Shown here in pieces: positions 34,755-44,369 of a stretch of DNA of 64,000 nt. Source of the stretch: Spirochaetaceae bacterium (GTDB taxonomy: Bacteria > Spirochaetota > Spirochaetia > Treponematales > Treponemataceae); contig JAFZVC010000061.1 in the NCBI GenBank assembly GCA_017618015.1, positions 23,685 to 87,684 on the forward strand, in the 5' to 3' direction. The notes below the pieces were generated by a model. The model did not search any database, was not told the origin of the DNA, and saw only the letters and a list, made by a program, of their open reading frames with translations. A program made the translations under genes and the position numbers. Within the stretch, counting starts at the first letter, position 1; every line of letters begins with the position of its first letter.

Positions 34755-36743
34755 ATGCCAAATTTCCCAATGACGGTCATTTTTGACCTGTGTGCTATTG
34801 TCATACTGATAGTGATCCTTGTTACGCTGGTGTTCCGTAAAGTTCTCAAGACGGGCGTGGATCGTTATCTTATTTCAATAGTTGTTATTGTTCTTGCAAC
34901 GACGGTTGTAGATTTTGTTGGGGAATTGTTCAGCAAAGGTTTTTTCCCGCCGAAACAGGAGCTGAAGTGGGTATGTTATACCGTATATTACTTTTATTTC
35001 TTCTTACGGAACCTTCACGCACCAATCTATCTTCTGTATATCATCAAAGCCTCAGAAATGTGGCACATGCTGCTGTCGAATAAGAGAATCGTGTTTATCG
35101 GCTTGATTCCGTTGATAGTGAATACGGTAACAGTGCTGATTAATCCGTTTAATCACTGCATTTTTTCACTTGATGAAGTATTTGTAGACGGAGTTTTTGC
35201 TCATTTTAAATACGTGGACGGCTCTCTCATCATTATCCAGTATATCTGCAACGGAATATATATGGCGATGGGAATATCCATGCTCTTTTCGTACAGAAAG
35301 CTTTTCCGCCGCGACAAATTCTGCGCGCTCGTCGCTCTGTACCCGATTAACCTAGGCGCAATAACAATCCAGGCGCTTACAGGAGAGCTGCTCATAGAGA
35401 TGCTCGCCGTATCGCTTGCGCTCCTTTTCCTTGTGATGACACTCCGTGATGAGGAAGGAATGCGCGACCCGATTTTGGGCGTTATGAACTACAGAAGTTT
35501 CAACAACGATATGCGGCGCATCCTTTTCGTACAGAAGCCGGTTAACATAATCCTTATAAACATACTGAACTGGAAGGCGGTTTACTCCATTCTGGGCAAC
35601 GAAAACTCCATAGTATTGCTGCGGCGGCTTAAGGCGAAGTTCGAGGAGATTTTCAGGAAGCATCACTTTGACCAGGTAATCTATTATCTGGAGCAGGGAT
35701 TTTTCGCCGTGATTGACGATAAGGCAACTCCAGAAAACTTACAGGCTGCTGCAGAGGCAGTGGACGAATACATCCTTGAGGATACGGTAATCAATCAGAT
35801 TTTCATGGAGCTTAACTCCGCTATCTGCTGCGTAAAATGCCCTACGGATTTTAACAAATACCCCGATTTCCTTAAGTTCGTAGAGGATTTCAGAAAATAT
35901 ATCACCGATACGAAAGGCGTTGCTGACGTAAAGTATATACAGGAAGATAAAGACTTCCAGCTTAAGAACGAGCTCCCGGAAATTATCGCGAACGCCATAA
36001 TGGACAAAAGCTTCACGATGTACTATCAGCCGATATATTCGCCGGAAAAGAAGGCGTTCATCGCAGCTGAGGCATTCGTAAGGCTCAAGACGGAAAAATA
36101 CGGTTATATTCCGCCGGCTCTATTCATTAAAGAAGCGGAATCGTCCGGCTCAATCCACCAAATTTGGGACATAATCATTGAAAAGATCTGCAGTTTCGTC
36201 TCAAAGAACGAGCTTCGTGTCATCGGGTTCGAGCATATCGATATATACATTTCCGAGATTCAGTTCATGGAAACCGATTTTTCCGAAAAACTGCAGCGTG
36301 CGCTTCGTAAATACAGGGTAAGCCCATCCATGCTGACGTTCGAGCTTAAAGAAACGGCGATAATGAACGAGCAGCCCGCGTTCGTGCGCAACATCAAGCG
36401 GCTTGACGCTCTGGGAATAAAATTCGCGCTTGATGATTACGGTGTCGGAACTTCGAACATGTGCAGAATCTCGCAGATGCCGATTTCTGTCGTTAAGATG
36501 GACCGGGAATTCATAACGAAGACAGCAGCGGACAACAATAGCAGCATACTGAAGAACACGGTTTCGCTCATTAATGAAGCCGGCATGAAGACGCTCGCGG
36601 AGGGAGTCGAGGATGAAAAGACAGCCGAGCTCCTTATGGGCATGGGCTGCGATTTTCTGCAAGGATACTATTATTCAAAACCGCTTTCCGAGCAAGATTT
36701 CATGGAGAAATTCCACAGCTATGCTGCGGACGAGCTCTTCTAA
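34755..36743 (+). CDS. Membrane EAL-domain protein with degenerate GGDEF (paralogue 1)
   Basis: The 662-residue protein has about seven N-terminal membrane segments (to residue ~225), a degenerate GGDEF-like domain (DPILGVMNYRSF, no GGDEF loop) and a C-terminal EAL domain. Most catalytic positions remain: E in AEAFVR, E in FELKET, DDYGVG, VKMD, AEGVED and LQGYYYSKP. The Asn that binds metal in active EAL enzymes is Tyr498 (DIYISE), whereas the adjacent paralogue keeps Asn. It may therefore bind c-di-GMP as a receptor rather than hydrolyse it. No ribosome site is visible before the ATG. Confidence 0.85.
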   Translation: MPNFPMTVIFDLCAIVILIVILVTLVFRKVLKTGVDRYLISIVVIVLATTVVDFVGELFSKGFFPPKQELKWVCYTVYYFYFFLRNLHAPIYLLYIIKASEMWHMLLSNKRIVFIGLIPLIVNTVTVLINPFNHCIFSLDEVFVDGVFAHFKYVDGSLIIIQYICNGIYMAMGISMLFSYRKLFRRDKFCALVALYPINLGAITIQALTGELLIEMLAVSLALLFLVMTLRDEEGMRDPILGVMNYRSFNNDMRRILFVQKPVNIILINILNWKAVYSILGNENSIVLLRRLKAKFEEIFRKHHFDQVIYYLEQGFFAVIDDKATPENLQAAAEAVDEYILEDTVINQIFMELNSAICCVKCPTDFNKYPDFLKFVEDFRKYITDTKGVADVKYIQEDKDFQLKNELPEIIANAIMDKSFTMYYQPIYSPEKKAFIAAEAFVRLKTEKYGYIPPALFIKEAESSGSIHQIWDIIIEKICSFVSKNELRVIGFEHIDIYISEIQFMETDFSEKLQRALRKYRVSPSMLTFELKETAIMNEQPAFVRNIKRLDALGIKFALDDYGVGTSNMCRISQMPISVVKMDREFITKTAADNNSSILKNTVSLINEAGMKTLAEGVEDEKTAELLMGMGCDFLQGYYYSKPLSEQDFMEKFHSYAADELF

Positions 36744-36842
36744 GCTAATTCTAAAAATATAAAAAAGATAATAAATTAAAAAATCTCAAATATCTATAAA
36801 AAACGCTTTAAAATAATTCAATTATGGTTTATTATATTTAGT

Positions 36843-38810
36843 ATGTTGGCAAATCTTTCACGAATCGTCGATTTTGACCTTTGCGCAATTATTGTATTTG
36901 TCGTAGTTCTCGTTACCCTGCTGTTCCGCAAGATTTTAAAGACAGGTGCAGACCGTTATCTTGTAGGAGTAGTGATTGTTGGACTTCTTACTACAATTTT
37001 TGATTTTGTCGCCGAGCTTTTTGAGATGATTCCTGAAAACTTAAAGCCTGATTATTACATATTACGGGTCTTCGTCTGCTACGCCTATTTCTCGTTACGA
37101 AACCTTCATGCACCTATTTATCTTCTGTATATCGTTAAGACATCTGAAACATGGCACATGCTCTCCGCGAAAAAAGGTCCTATCATTCTGGGATTCTTGC
37201 CCTTTGCCGTGGCGACAGTAACCTTGTTCTCAAATCTTTTCACACATCAGGTTTTTAATATCAGTGCCGAGCTTATATATTCGCGCGGTTCCAGCCTTAA
37301 TATAATTTACTGCTGCAACGGAATATATATGGCGATGGGCGTTTCGACTCTCGTGTCGTACAGGAAGCTTTTCCGGCGCGACAAATTCGTAGCGCTTTTG
37401 GCAATGTATCCGCTTAATATGGCAGCTGTAATCGTGCAGCTTCTTTTGCCGGAATACCTTGTGGAAATGCTTGCTGTCTCGCTGGCGTGTCTGTTTATCG
37501 TTATGACGCTCCGCGATGAAGAAGGAATGCGCGACCCGATTCTGGGCATAATGAACTACCGTAGTTTCAACAACGATATACGGCGTATTCTTTTCGTCCA
37601 GAAACCCGTCAACGTAATGCTCATAAACATCGTCAACTGGAAGTCGATATATCAGATTCTCGGAAACGAGAACTCCATCGTGCTTTTGCGGCGGCTTAAG
37701 GCGAAGTTCGAGGAGATTTTCAGGAAGAATCATCTTAACCATACGCTCTATTATCTGGAGCTTGGCTATTTCGCGGTCGTCGATGACAAGGCAACGCCCG
37801 AGAACATACAGGCGGCGGCAGAGGCTGTTGACGAATATATCCTTGAAGATATGGTAATCAACCAGATTTTCATTGAGCTCAACTCTACGATATGCTGCGT
37901 CAAATGCCCAGCGGATTTTGACAAATATCCCGATTTTATTAAGTTCGTTGAAGATTTCAGGAAATATGTCACGGATACAAAAGGTGTCGCCACTGTAAGC
38001 GACATTGTCGCCGACAAGCAGTTCCTTCTCAAGAACGAGCTTCCAGAAATAATCGCGAACGCAATAATGAATAAAAGCTTTACGATGTACTACCAGCCGA
38101 TCTATTCGCCAAAAAAGAAGGCATTCGTAGCGGCTGAAGCATTCGTAAGACTTAAGACGGAAAAGTACGGATATATTCCTCCGACACTTTTCATTAAAGA
38201 AGCAGAAACTTCTGGTGCGATTCATCAGTTGTGGGATATCCTTATAGACAACGTTTGTCGCTTTGTCTCAAAGAACGAATTGCGCGTTATCGGATTCGAA
38301 CATATCGATATAAACATATCAGAAGTTCAGTTTATGGAAACCGATTTTTCCGAGAAGCTTGAGCGTGCGTTGCGTAAATACAGGGTTCATCCTTCAATGC
38401 TTGCGTTCGAACTTAAAGAAACGGCGATAATGAATGATCAGCCAGCGTTCCTGCGAAACATAAAGCGCCTTGAAGCGTTGGGAATCCATTTTTCTCTTGA
38501 TGATTACGGTACTGGAACTTCGAATATGTGCAGGATTTCGCAGATGCCGATTTCTGTCGTTAAGATGGACCGTGAGTTCATAACGAAGACATCAGCGGAC
38601 AGCAACAGCAACATCCTTAAGAACACTGTTTCGCTCATCAATGAAGCCGGCATGAAGACGCTCGCGGAGGGAATCGAGGATGAAAAGACCGCCGAGCTCC
38701 TTATGAGCATGGGCTGCGATTATCTGCAGGGATACTATTATTCCAAACCGCTTTCTGAACAAGATTTTATGGAGAAATTCCACAGCTATAACGCTGACGA
38801 ACTTTTTTAG
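36843..38810 (+). CDS. Membrane EAL-domain phosphodiesterase (paralogue 2)
   Basis: The 655-residue protein is a close tandem duplicate of the preceding one, with the same membrane region, degenerate GGDEF and EAL domain. All EAL positions visible by eye are kept, including Asn491 (DINISE), so c-di-GMP hydrolysis is plausible. The upstream 80 bases are also recognisably duplicated, both containing AAAAATCTCAAAT. The N-terminal membrane domain differs most between copies, hinting at different input signals. No ribosome site is visible before the ATG. Confidence 0.88.
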   Translation: MLANLSRIVDFDLCAIIVFVVVLVTLLFRKILKTGADRYLVGVVIVGLLTTIFDFVAELFEMIPENLKPDYYILRVFVCYAYFSLRNLHAPIYLLYIVKTSETWHMLSAKKGPIILGFLPFAVATVTLFSNLFTHQVFNISAELIYSRGSSLNIIYCCNGIYMAMGVSTLVSYRKLFRRDKFVALLAMYPLNMAAVIVQLLLPEYLVEMLAVSLACLFIVMTLRDEEGMRDPILGIMNYRSFNNDIRRILFVQKPVNVMLINIVNWKSIYQILGNENSIVLLRRLKAKFEEIFRKNHLNHTLYYLELGYFAVVDDKATPENIQAAAEAVDEYILEDMVINQIFIELNSTICCVKCPADFDKYPDFIKFVEDFRKYVTDTKGVATVSDIVADKQFLLKNELPEIIANAIMNKSFTMYYQPIYSPKKKAFVAAEAFVRLKTEKYGYIPPTLFIKEAETSGAIHQLWDILIDNVCRFVSKNELRVIGFEHIDINISEVQFMETDFSEKLERALRKYRVHPSMLAFELKETAIMNDQPAFLRNIKRLEALGIHFSLDDYGTGTSNMCRISQMPISVVKMDREFITKTSADSNSNILKNTVSLINEAGMKTLAEGIEDEKTAELLMSMGCDYLQGYYYSKPLSEQDFMEKFHSYNADELF

Positions 38811-38878
38811 CAGGCAGGGGTAAATCTTTAAAACTTTCTCACATTTTTTAGCTAAAATTTAGGTAAAATTAATATTTG

Positions 38879-38912
38879 TGTGTTAGAATAATATCATAAT
38901 ACTGTTAACACA
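38879..38912. promoter_or_regulatory. Inverted repeat upstream of SPFH gene
   Basis: TGTGTTA (38879-38885) and TAACACA (38906-38912) form an inverted repeat over AT-rich promoter-like sequence, 25 bases before the SPFH start. A regulator of the SPFH-TPM unit could bind here; no protein is implicated directly. Confidence 0.35.
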
Positions 38913-38936
38913 ATATTTTAAACGGAGGAAAATAAT

Positions 38937-40277
38937 ATGGGTTTAATTAAAGCTGCTCTTGGGGCAGCCGGTGGCGTTCTTGCTGATCAGTGGAAAGAGT
39001 ATTTCTATTGCGAATCTCTTCCTCTTGATGTAATCGTAACGAAAGGTAAGAAAAAGGTTACTGGTCGTTCAAGCAACACAAAGGGCGATGATAACATCAT
39101 TTCGAATGGATCTATAATCGCTGTTGCCGACGGTCAGTGTATGATTATTGTTGAGCAGGGTAAGGTAGCTGAAATCTGCGCTGAGCCAGGTGAGTTCAAA
39201 TACGATTCATCAACAGAGCCTTCAATTTTCTCTGGCAGTCTTGGTAAAAACATAATTGACATCTTCAAGAATATTGGAAAGCGTTTCGCGTTCGGTGGTG
39301 AAGCTCCTAAAGATCAGCGCGTTTACTACTTCAACACAAAGGAACTTATCGGAAACAAATACGGTACACCTACTCCAGTTCCTTTCCGCGTTGTTGATGA
39401 AAGAGCCGGAATCGATATCGATGTTTCTGTACGCTGCTTCGGTGAGTACAGCTATAAAGTAACAAACCCGATTCTTTTCTATACAAACGTCTGCGGAAAC
39501 GTTTCCGAAGACTATACAAGAGATACAATCGACAGCCAGCTCAGATCAGAGCTCCTTACAGCTTTGCAGCCGGCATTCGCTAAGATTTCCGAGCAGGGAA
39601 TCCGCTATTCAGCAGTTCCTGGTCACACAATGGAACTTGCGGACGCTCTTAAAGAAGTTCTTTCTGCAAAGTGGCGTGACTACCGCGGTATTGAAATTCA
39701 GAACATCGGTGTTTCTTCTATCACAGCGACAGAAGAAGACGAGAAGATGCTCAAAGAGCTCCAGAGAAACGCTGCTTTCATGGATCCAACCCGCGCCGCC
39801 GCATACCTTGTCGGTTCTCAGGGAGCCGCTATGCAGGCAGCCGCAAACAACCCGAACGGTTCTGCTATGGCATTCATGGGTATGGGCATGGCAGGACAGG
39901 CTGGCGGAATGAACGCACAGAACCTGTTCGCTATGGGTCAGCAGCAGCAAGCCGCACAGGCTCAGCAGGCAGCTCCGGCTCAGCCAGCACAGGCAGCTCC
40001 TGCCGCCGGTGGATGGAAGTGCTCTTGCGGTGCTGTCGTAACAGGTAAATTCTGCCCGGAATGCGGTGCGAAAAAGCCAGAGGAAGACTTCTGGACATGC
40101 AGCTGTGGCGCAAAGAACAAAGGCAAATTCTGTCAGGAATGCGGTGCTAAGAAACCTGCCGGCGTGCCACAGTACAAGTGTGACAAGTGCGGTTGGGAGC
40201 CTCCGAAGGGAACGACTCCGCCTAAATTCTGCCCTGAATGCGGCGATCCTTTTGATGACGGCGACATTGTATCGTAA
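38937..40277 (+). CDS. SPFH-domain protein with C-terminal zinc ribbons (YdjI-like)
   Basis: The 446-residue cytosolic protein resembles Bacillus YdjI and other virion-core-like SPFH proteins. Residues ~20-290 form the SPFH/band-7 region (DVIVTKGKKKV, NGSIIAVADGQCMIIVEQGK, DIDVSVRCFGEYSYKV), followed by an Ala/Gln/Met-rich linker and three zinc ribbons (CSCGAVVTGKFCPECG, CSCGAKNKGKFCQECG, CDKCGW with FCPECG). It is followed by a zinc-ribbon membrane protein and a TPM protein, matching the ydjGHI set associated with PspA-type envelope stress in Bacillus. GGAGG precedes the ATG. Confidence 0.87.
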   Translation: MGLIKAALGAAGGVLADQWKEYFYCESLPLDVIVTKGKKKVTGRSSNTKGDDNIISNGSIIAVADGQCMIIVEQGKVAEICAEPGEFKYDSSTEPSIFSGSLGKNIIDIFKNIGKRFAFGGEAPKDQRVYYFNTKELIGNKYGTPTPVPFRVVDERAGIDIDVSVRCFGEYSYKVTNPILFYTNVCGNVSEDYTRDTIDSQLRSELLTALQPAFAKISEQGIRYSAVPGHTMELADALKEVLSAKWRDYRGIEIQNIGVSSITATEEDEKMLKELQRNAAFMDPTRAAAYLVGSQGAAMQAAANNPNGSAMAFMGMGMAGQAGGMNAQNLFAMGQQQQAAQAQQAAPAQPAQAAPAAGGWKCSCGAVVTGKFCPECGAKKPEEDFWTCSCGAKNKGKFCQECGAKKPAGVPQYKCDKCGWEPPKGTTPPKFCPECGDPFDDGDIVS

Positions 40278-40291
40278 CGGCGGAGTGATAA

Positions 40292-41356
40292 ATGGCTTCT
40301 TCATTAACTAACTATAAATGTCCTGCCTGTACAGGACCCGTTCATTTTTCCGAGAAGACAGGGCAGTGCGTCTGTGACTTCTGTGGTAGCACTTATACCA
40401 TAGAGGAGATGGATGCCCTGTACGGAAAAAAAGTTGAGGAGCAGGCACAGCAGGAACCTCAGCCACAGCCGGTCGATGCTGATCCATCCGGCATGAAGGC
40501 TTTTAACTGCCCGTCCTGCAGCGCGCAGCTTTTCTGTGACAGCACGACCGTAGCGACGAGCTGTCCGTATTGCGGCAACCCGACCGTAATTCCGTGTCAG
40601 TTCAAAGAAAAACGGATGCCGGACTATGTTCTGCCTTTCAAACTCGACAAAAAGAAGGCAAAACAGGCATTACAGGACCATTACAAAGGCAAACGCTTCC
40701 TGCCGAATGCTTTCTCGAACGAGAACCATATCGACGAGATAAAGGGCGTTTACGTGCCTTTCTGGCTCTTTGACGGAACAGTCGATGCCGACGTTACGTT
40801 CGACGCTACTTCTTCAACGGTACGCCGTTCTGGAAATACAGAGACAACGACAACGAAGCATTATAAGGTTATGCGAAAGGGAAATATCGCTTTCAGCCGC
40901 ATTCCTGAAGACGCGTCCGAAAAAATGGATGATGCTCAGATGGACTCCATTGAGCCTTTCGACTTCAAAGAGCTCAAGGATTACTCACCATCATATCTTC
41001 CAGGTTTCCTTGCAGAATCATATGATGTTGAGGAAGATGCATGCCTTGACCGCGTTCAGAAACGTATTGAGCCGACCGTCATAAACTTCATGGAGAAGGA
41101 TATAACGGCTTACGATACGCTTACTGTTTCTACTAAGGACATAAAGTTCACAAAGACTGACTGCAAATATGCGTTCATTCCTGTGTGGCTCCTTAGTACT
41201 AAGTGGCAGGACAAGAACTTCTTGTTCGCCATGAACGGTCAGACCGGTAAGTTCGTTGGTGATCTTCCTGTTGATAAGGGCAAGTACTGGCGTATGTTCA
41301 GTATTCTTACTGTAGTTGTGACAGCTGTTGCGTCAGCTGTTATGTATTTCATATAA
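40292..41356 (+). CDS. Zinc-ribbon membrane-anchored protein (YdjG-like)
   Basis: The 354-residue protein has two N-terminal zinc ribbons (YKCPACTGP with CDFCGSTY; FNCPSCSAQ with CPYCGNP), a long cytosolic domain (YVLPFKLDKKKAKQAL, VYVPFWLFDG) and a single C-terminal membrane segment near residues 334-354. This is the TFIIB-type zinc-ribbon family to which Bacillus YdjG belongs. It sits between the SPFH and TPM genes with 14-base gaps on either side and probably anchors the complex at the membrane. Confidence 0.85.
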   Translation: MASSLTNYKCPACTGPVHFSEKTGQCVCDFCGSTYTIEEMDALYGKKVEEQAQQEPQPQPVDADPSGMKAFNCPSCSAQLFCDSTTVATSCPYCGNPTVIPCQFKEKRMPDYVLPFKLDKKKAKQALQDHYKGKRFLPNAFSNENHIDEIKGVYVPFWLFDGTVDADVTFDATSSTVRRSGNTETTTTKHYKVMRKGNIAFSRIPEDASEKMDDAQMDSIEPFDFKELKDYSPSYLPGFLAESYDVEEDACLDRVQKRIEPTVINFMEKDITAYDTLTVSTKDIKFTKTDCKYAFIPVWLLSTKWQDKNFLFAMNGQTGKFVGDLPVDKGKYWRMFSILTVVVTAVASAVMYFI

Positions 41357-41369
41357 GGCGGTGGAACAG

Positions 41370-42821
41370 ATGAAAAAGATAAATAAAATTATCATTGCGC
41401 TGCTTGTTTTCCTTCTTGTTCTCCCGCTTAACTCCGTTTTTGCGGATAATGGATCATACGAGTACGTAAAGGATTATGCCCCTCTGTTGTCGGACGAAGA
41501 TGCAAGGGAGCTTTCTGCCATGGGGTCGGGAACTGCCGCTCAGTACGGTGTAGGTACGTATATTGTCATTGTAGAGAACAAAGGCGATCTTGGTCTTGCG
41601 GATTATGACGCAGCAGATGTTGCCGAAATGGTCTATGAAGCAATGGAGCTTGGTTACGGCAGTCAGAAAGATGGCGTTATGCTGTTTTTCAGCTATGACG
41701 AGCCTGACTTCTGTGTATATGCTTCAGGACCCAATGCAGAGAAGGTTTTCACACCGGAAATATGTGCCGACATAACGGATTCGTTCATTGAGAACATAGA
41801 TTCAAGCGAATCATGGTATGAGCTTTTCTGTAGTTTCATGTTCGATGCTGAATTCGAGCTGCAGTGGGCTGTAAGACAGTCTTCCGGCGAAGATTTTGAC
41901 TACGAGGACTACGATTACGACTACGACGATTACGATTATTACGATGATTACAGTGCCTATGCTGCAGTCGGTGCCGCGGTAGAAAACTCAACAAAGACAA
42001 GATCTACAGGTGGAAGTTCTTCTTTGAATACGGCTTCGCTTTCAGTTGACCCTGATGATGCAGAAAGCATCATCGACGGTGGAAAAATCCTGTCGTCGTC
42101 AGAGCTTGATAGACTGGAACAGAAAGCAGCTGCTTTGGAGAACAAATATACAATCACTGTTGATGGCAAATCGAGTAAAGTTGGCATCTATATCGTAACT
42201 CTGGAAGACAGAGCTAGCATAGGTGCTCAGAATTATCCGATTTACGAACTGTCAGAGGCTCTTTACGAGGCATGGGAATTTGGTGTAGGCGACGACAAAA
42301 ACGGAATCCTTCTTTTGATGGATATGTATGAGCGTGATTTTGACATCGTTGCTCACGGTTTTGCCGGAAACTACACATTCACAGACTATGCGAAAGACAG
42401 GCTCGTAGATGCTTTCGCTGATGATTTCGGCGAAGATGACTGGTACGATGGCTTCGACCACTACCTTGACGAAATCGAGCGTCAGCTTATGTGGGCGGAG
42501 AAGGGTGATCCTGTAGACGTTGGTTCAGAGTCCGAGAAACTCCGCAATAAAATCGGGATTCCCGGAATTGTAGGCGTATCCTTGCTTATAGGACTTTTGT
42601 TCGCGCTCATCGTATGTACGCACTTCAAAAACCAGATGAAGAGCGTTCGTCCAGCCGCTTCTGCAGCAGACTTTGCTGAAGGAAAAGGCATTGAGTATAC
42701 GCAAAAAGCCGATGACTTCTTAAGGACAACGACAAGCACCAGGGTAATAGAATCATCGTCATCAAAAGGCGGGACGTCCGTCAATTCAGGCGGATACTCA
42801 CACCGCAGCGGAAAGTTCTAA
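41370..42821 (+). CDS. Secreted/membrane protein with two TPM domains (YdjH-like)
   Basis: The 483-residue protein has a signal peptide (to about residue 25), a first TPM domain (~30-165), an Asp/Tyr-rich linker (nt 41897-41956), a second TPM domain (~235-365), one membrane segment (~390-412) and a C-terminal tail ending GGYSHRSGKF as in other TPM proteins. The domains face the periplasm and the tail faces the cytosol. TPM domains occur in photosystem repair and in YdjH/YgcG-type envelope proteins. The start at 41370 gives the signal peptide. A tandem pair in one chain is unusual. Confidence 0.87.
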   Translation: MKKINKIIIALLVFLLVLPLNSVFADNGSYEYVKDYAPLLSDEDARELSAMGSGTAAQYGVGTYIVIVENKGDLGLADYDAADVAEMVYEAMELGYGSQKDGVMLFFSYDEPDFCVYASGPNAEKVFTPEICADITDSFIENIDSSESWYELFCSFMFDAEFELQWAVRQSSGEDFDYEDYDYDYDDYDYYDDYSAYAAVGAAVENSTKTRSTGGSSSLNTASLSVDPDDAESIIDGGKILSSSELDRLEQKAAALENKYTITVDGKSSKVGIYIVTLEDRASIGAQNYPIYELSEALYEAWEFGVGDDKNGILLLMDMYERDFDIVAHGFAGNYTFTDYAKDRLVDAFADDFGEDDWYDGFDHYLDEIERQLMWAEKGDPVDVGSESEKLRNKIGIPGIVGVSLLIGLLFALIVCTHFKNQMKSVRPAASAADFAEGKGIEYTQKADDFLRTTTSTRVIESSSSKGGTSVNSGGYSHRSGKF

Positions 42822-42851
42822 TACCTTTTGTTTGTGTTTTGCTAAACGAGA

Positions 42852-42890
42852 GCCGGATGTGCTGTAAAACAGTGCATCCGGTTTTTTTTT
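42852..42890. terminator. Bidirectional terminator
   Basis: GCCGGATGTGCTGT pairs with ACAGTGCATCCGG, with ten Ts on plus. It separates the TPM gene from the convergent pseudo-hydrolase gene. Confidence 0.85.
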
Positions 42891-44337
42891 ACCAGCCGAA
42901 GCCGCGTCCGCTTCTGAAATCAACTTTTCTGTTGAGCGCGATGCGGACTATAGAGAGTATTCCGAATATCTGGCTTAGCCCCATAATAATTGTGATTATA
43001 AGGACGGAGCCAGTGAATATCATTCTGTATGTGCAGTCAAAATAAAACGGGAACAATGCCGTACAAACCATGAAAAGAAGAGAAAGAATTATACCGGTTA
43101 CGCTTCTTATTGATGAATATCTTCTTTTTCTTCGTTTGACCATAGCCAAAAAGTTGAATATACACAAGAAAAATAGCGCAAGACACAGAACGCTACCTAC
43201 AACGTCGAATGTTTCTGTTGATATAAAGCTCAGAAGAAAATCATCTTTGTCATCAAGCGATTTAAGGCAGTTCTCAAGGATTTTGTCAGAAGGCGCTTTC
43301 ATGCCGCTGCATTGAACGACAACGCCTTTTTCGCTTTCCACGTTGAACCAAATGCTCGTGCTGTAGTTTTCTATACCGCCGTCACGATAAAATGCGTTCT
43401 GTGCAGCGGAGAAAAACAATCCGCCGTAAAAAGCGTCGGTGGTCGTTTCCTCCGGGGAAAATGCGCAATATTCCATGGAAAGCAACGACTCTATGGCTTT
43501 CGTAAGCTTTTCAGGTGCAGCGCGTTTGCCCGAAAGAACGCGAACAAAATGCGTAAGGTCTTCAGCGCACGTAATCATACCTTTGGAAGGCGTATTCGCT
43601 TCATTCAGTTTTATGTCGTAGTTCATTATGAAACTTGCGCATGTCCGGGAACCGCGTACAACCTTTGTGTATTGCGGGATGCTGTCGTACGAAAGGTATG
43701 TGCACGTCAATCCAAGTGGTTCAATTACGTTTTTTGTGACATATTCTGCCCATGAAGAGCCTGTGACTTTCTCTATTATAAAAGCGAGTATCGCATAGTC
43801 AGTCTCGACATACCTGTACGCGGTTCCCGGTAAAAAGGAAAGTTGTGCCCCGGAGGAATTACGTAATGCTGCCCGGAGCCTCACGCTGTCTGCTGCACCA
43901 ATAAGTTCGTCTTGTGTATGAATCGGGATGCCGCTTGAATGCGATGCAAGCTGGCTTATCGTTATGTCGGTGAGTTCATCTTTATAAGTGAATGTAAGCC
44001 AGGGGTAGAATTTCGTTATCGGGTCAGACGGAGAAAGAATGCCATCCTCAAAAAGAATGTTAAGTGAAATCCCGGTAAGAATCTCTGTTATTCCGCCAGA
44101 AAGAAATAGGCTGCTTGGCGGAAGTTCCTCTCCGTTAAGCGTATGGCTTTCATATTCGATGTTTTCTTGCTGTATAAGGGCTGTAACGCATGATGGGATT
44201 CTGTGCGTGCGGATTATACGCTCCGTGCTTTCGGCTAAAGTCGAGGCATTTCCCCATGTATCAAGATGAAAGAAAATCGCGATCATAAAACAAAGAATTA
44301 TAAGTATTCCACATAAAATCGTTGATTTAATTTTCAT
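42889..44337 (-). CDS. Catalytically degenerate serine-hydrolase-like membrane protein
   Basis: The 482-residue protein has an N-terminal signal/membrane segment, a class-C beta-lactamase/PBP-like domain (~40-370) and four C-terminal membrane segments. The fold is clear (FEDGILSPSDPITKFYPW, ISQLASHSSGIP, FLPGTAYRYVETDYAIL, EPLGLTCTYL). Where the family has the S-x-x-K nucleophile motif it reads GGITE, so both Ser and Lys are missing; the Y-x-N triad reads YVE and the H/K-x-G motif reads DGG. It is probably a binding or sensory protein rather than an enzyme. It is the last gene of a six-gene minus-strand operon. Confidence 0.85.
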   Translation of the reverse strand: MKIKSTILCGILIILCFMIAIFFHLDTWGNASTLAESTERIIRTHRIPSCVTALIQQENIEYESHTLNGEELPPSSLFLSGGITEILTGISLNILFEDGILSPSDPITKFYPWLTFTYKDELTDITISQLASHSSGIPIHTQDELIGAADSVRLRAALRNSSGAQLSFLPGTAYRYVETDYAILAFIIEKVTGSSWAEYVTKNVIEPLGLTCTYLSYDSIPQYTKVVRGSRTCASFIMNYDIKLNEANTPSKGMITCAEDLTHFVRVLSGKRAAPEKLTKAIESLLSMEYCAFSPEETTTDAFYGGLFFSAAQNAFYRDGGIENYSTSIWFNVESEKGVVVQCSGMKAPSDKILENCLKSLDDKDDFLLSFISTETFDVVGSVLCLALFFLCIFNFLAMVKRRKRRYSSIRSVTGIILSLLFMVCTALFPFYFDCTYRMIFTGSVLIITIIMGLSQIFGILSIVRIALNRKVDFRSGRGFGW

Positions 44338-44369
44338 GGCAAACCTCGTACATTTTATTATCGTACATA

